Assembly: GCA_050699575.1 (NCBI GenBank)
Contig: JBOHFG010000393.1
Location: 1 to 21,887 of the forward strand
Reading direction: 5' to 3'
DNA: 21,887 nt
DNA from: GCA-003244245 sp050699575
GTDB taxonomy: Bacteria; Actinomycetota; Actinomycetes; Mycobacteriales; Pseudonocardiaceae
The position numbers and the translations under genes were made by a program. The notes under the pieces are model-generated. The model was not told the DNA's origin and ran no database searches. It worked only from the letters and a program-made list of their open reading frames with translations. Positions within the stretch are counted from its first letter, which is position 1. The number at the start of each line of letters is the position of its first letter. Positions 21,739 through 21,887 of the stretch are shown one piece after another.

Positions 21739-21887
21739 TTAGGCGGCTGCGGGCAGTAGCAGGTAGGGCTTGAGCAGGATCCCGAGCTGTAGGGTCAGCA
21801 TCCGCATCCATGCCTGGCCGATCTCCGCGGCCGCTGCGGGCTCGGGGAGCTTCCCGAAGACATACTCGCCGTCGGCTCCGGGCGCGA
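21739..21887 (-). CDS. C-terminal end of an unidentified protein (partial)
   Basis: The minus strand has an open frame from the window edge to TAA at 21739-21741. It encodes the last 48 residues, including DGEYVFGKLPEP and IGQAWMRMLTLQLGILLKPYLLLP. The spacing fits a real gene facing hypB, with the terminator hairpin between. The hydrophobic ending may be a membrane-associated or amphipathic helix. I do not recognise the family from this fragment, and other frames on this strand are less natural. Confidence 0.5.
   Translation of the reverse strand, partial: APGADGEYVFGKLPEPAAAAEIGQAWMRMLTLQLGILLKPYLLLPAAA

Overview
The window is GC-rich and reads as a high-GC Gram-positive actinobacterium, probably Pseudonocardiales-like. 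The basis is frequent GTG starts, the order tig-clpP1-clpP2-clpX-folC-DUF4233-ndk (the mycobacterial and actinomycete order), paired ClpP paralogues, and several actinobacteria-type hypothetical proteins. No taxonomic marker gene (rRNA) is present, so the order-level placement is inference.

Left end (1-1.2 kb): a long imperfect palindrome, one unrecognised minus-strand gene, an 11-bp tandem repeat, and the 3' part (anticodon loop to discriminator base) of a tRNA-Pro(UGG) with no 5' half. This looks like the distal attachment-site remnant of an element integrated in tRNA-Pro. If so, bases 1-1147 are the element's end and the host chromosome starts near 1190. No integrase is visible.

1.2-3.6 kb: two divergent genes, a small CxxC protein (minus) and a 536-residue HTH-TPR regulator (plus), separated by a spacer with two strong inverted repeats. 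3.7-10.2 kb: proteostasis and housekeeping block. It holds trigger factor, the ClpP1P2 peptidase (with a ClgR-type operator in front), ClpX, folate synthase FolC, a small membrane protein and nucleoside diphosphate kinase.

10.2-13.9 kb: a pair of DnaA boxes, an AbiEi-like/DUF559-nuclease-like fusion, and a roughly 480-base gene-free region rich in perfect hairpins. Then come a divergent histidyl-tRNA synthetase and a zinc-site-poor Cu/Zn-SOD-like lipoprotein. 13.8-17.4 kb, minus strand: an assimilatory nitrite reductase operon (unknown 115-residue protein, nirB, nirD) behind GTAAC repeats that suggest nitrogen or phosphate control.

17.4-18.3 kb: an unrecognised helical protein and a 56-residue single-span membrane protein. 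18.2-21.7 kb: [NiFe]-hydrogenase maturation genes, hypF divergent from hypA-hypB. A strong bidirectional terminator follows, then the C-terminal end of an unidentified minus-strand gene that runs off the window. The most promising undescribed signal is the structured region ahead of the out-of-place histidyl-tRNA synthetase. Next come the tRNA-Pro element boundary and the unknown nirB-linked protein.
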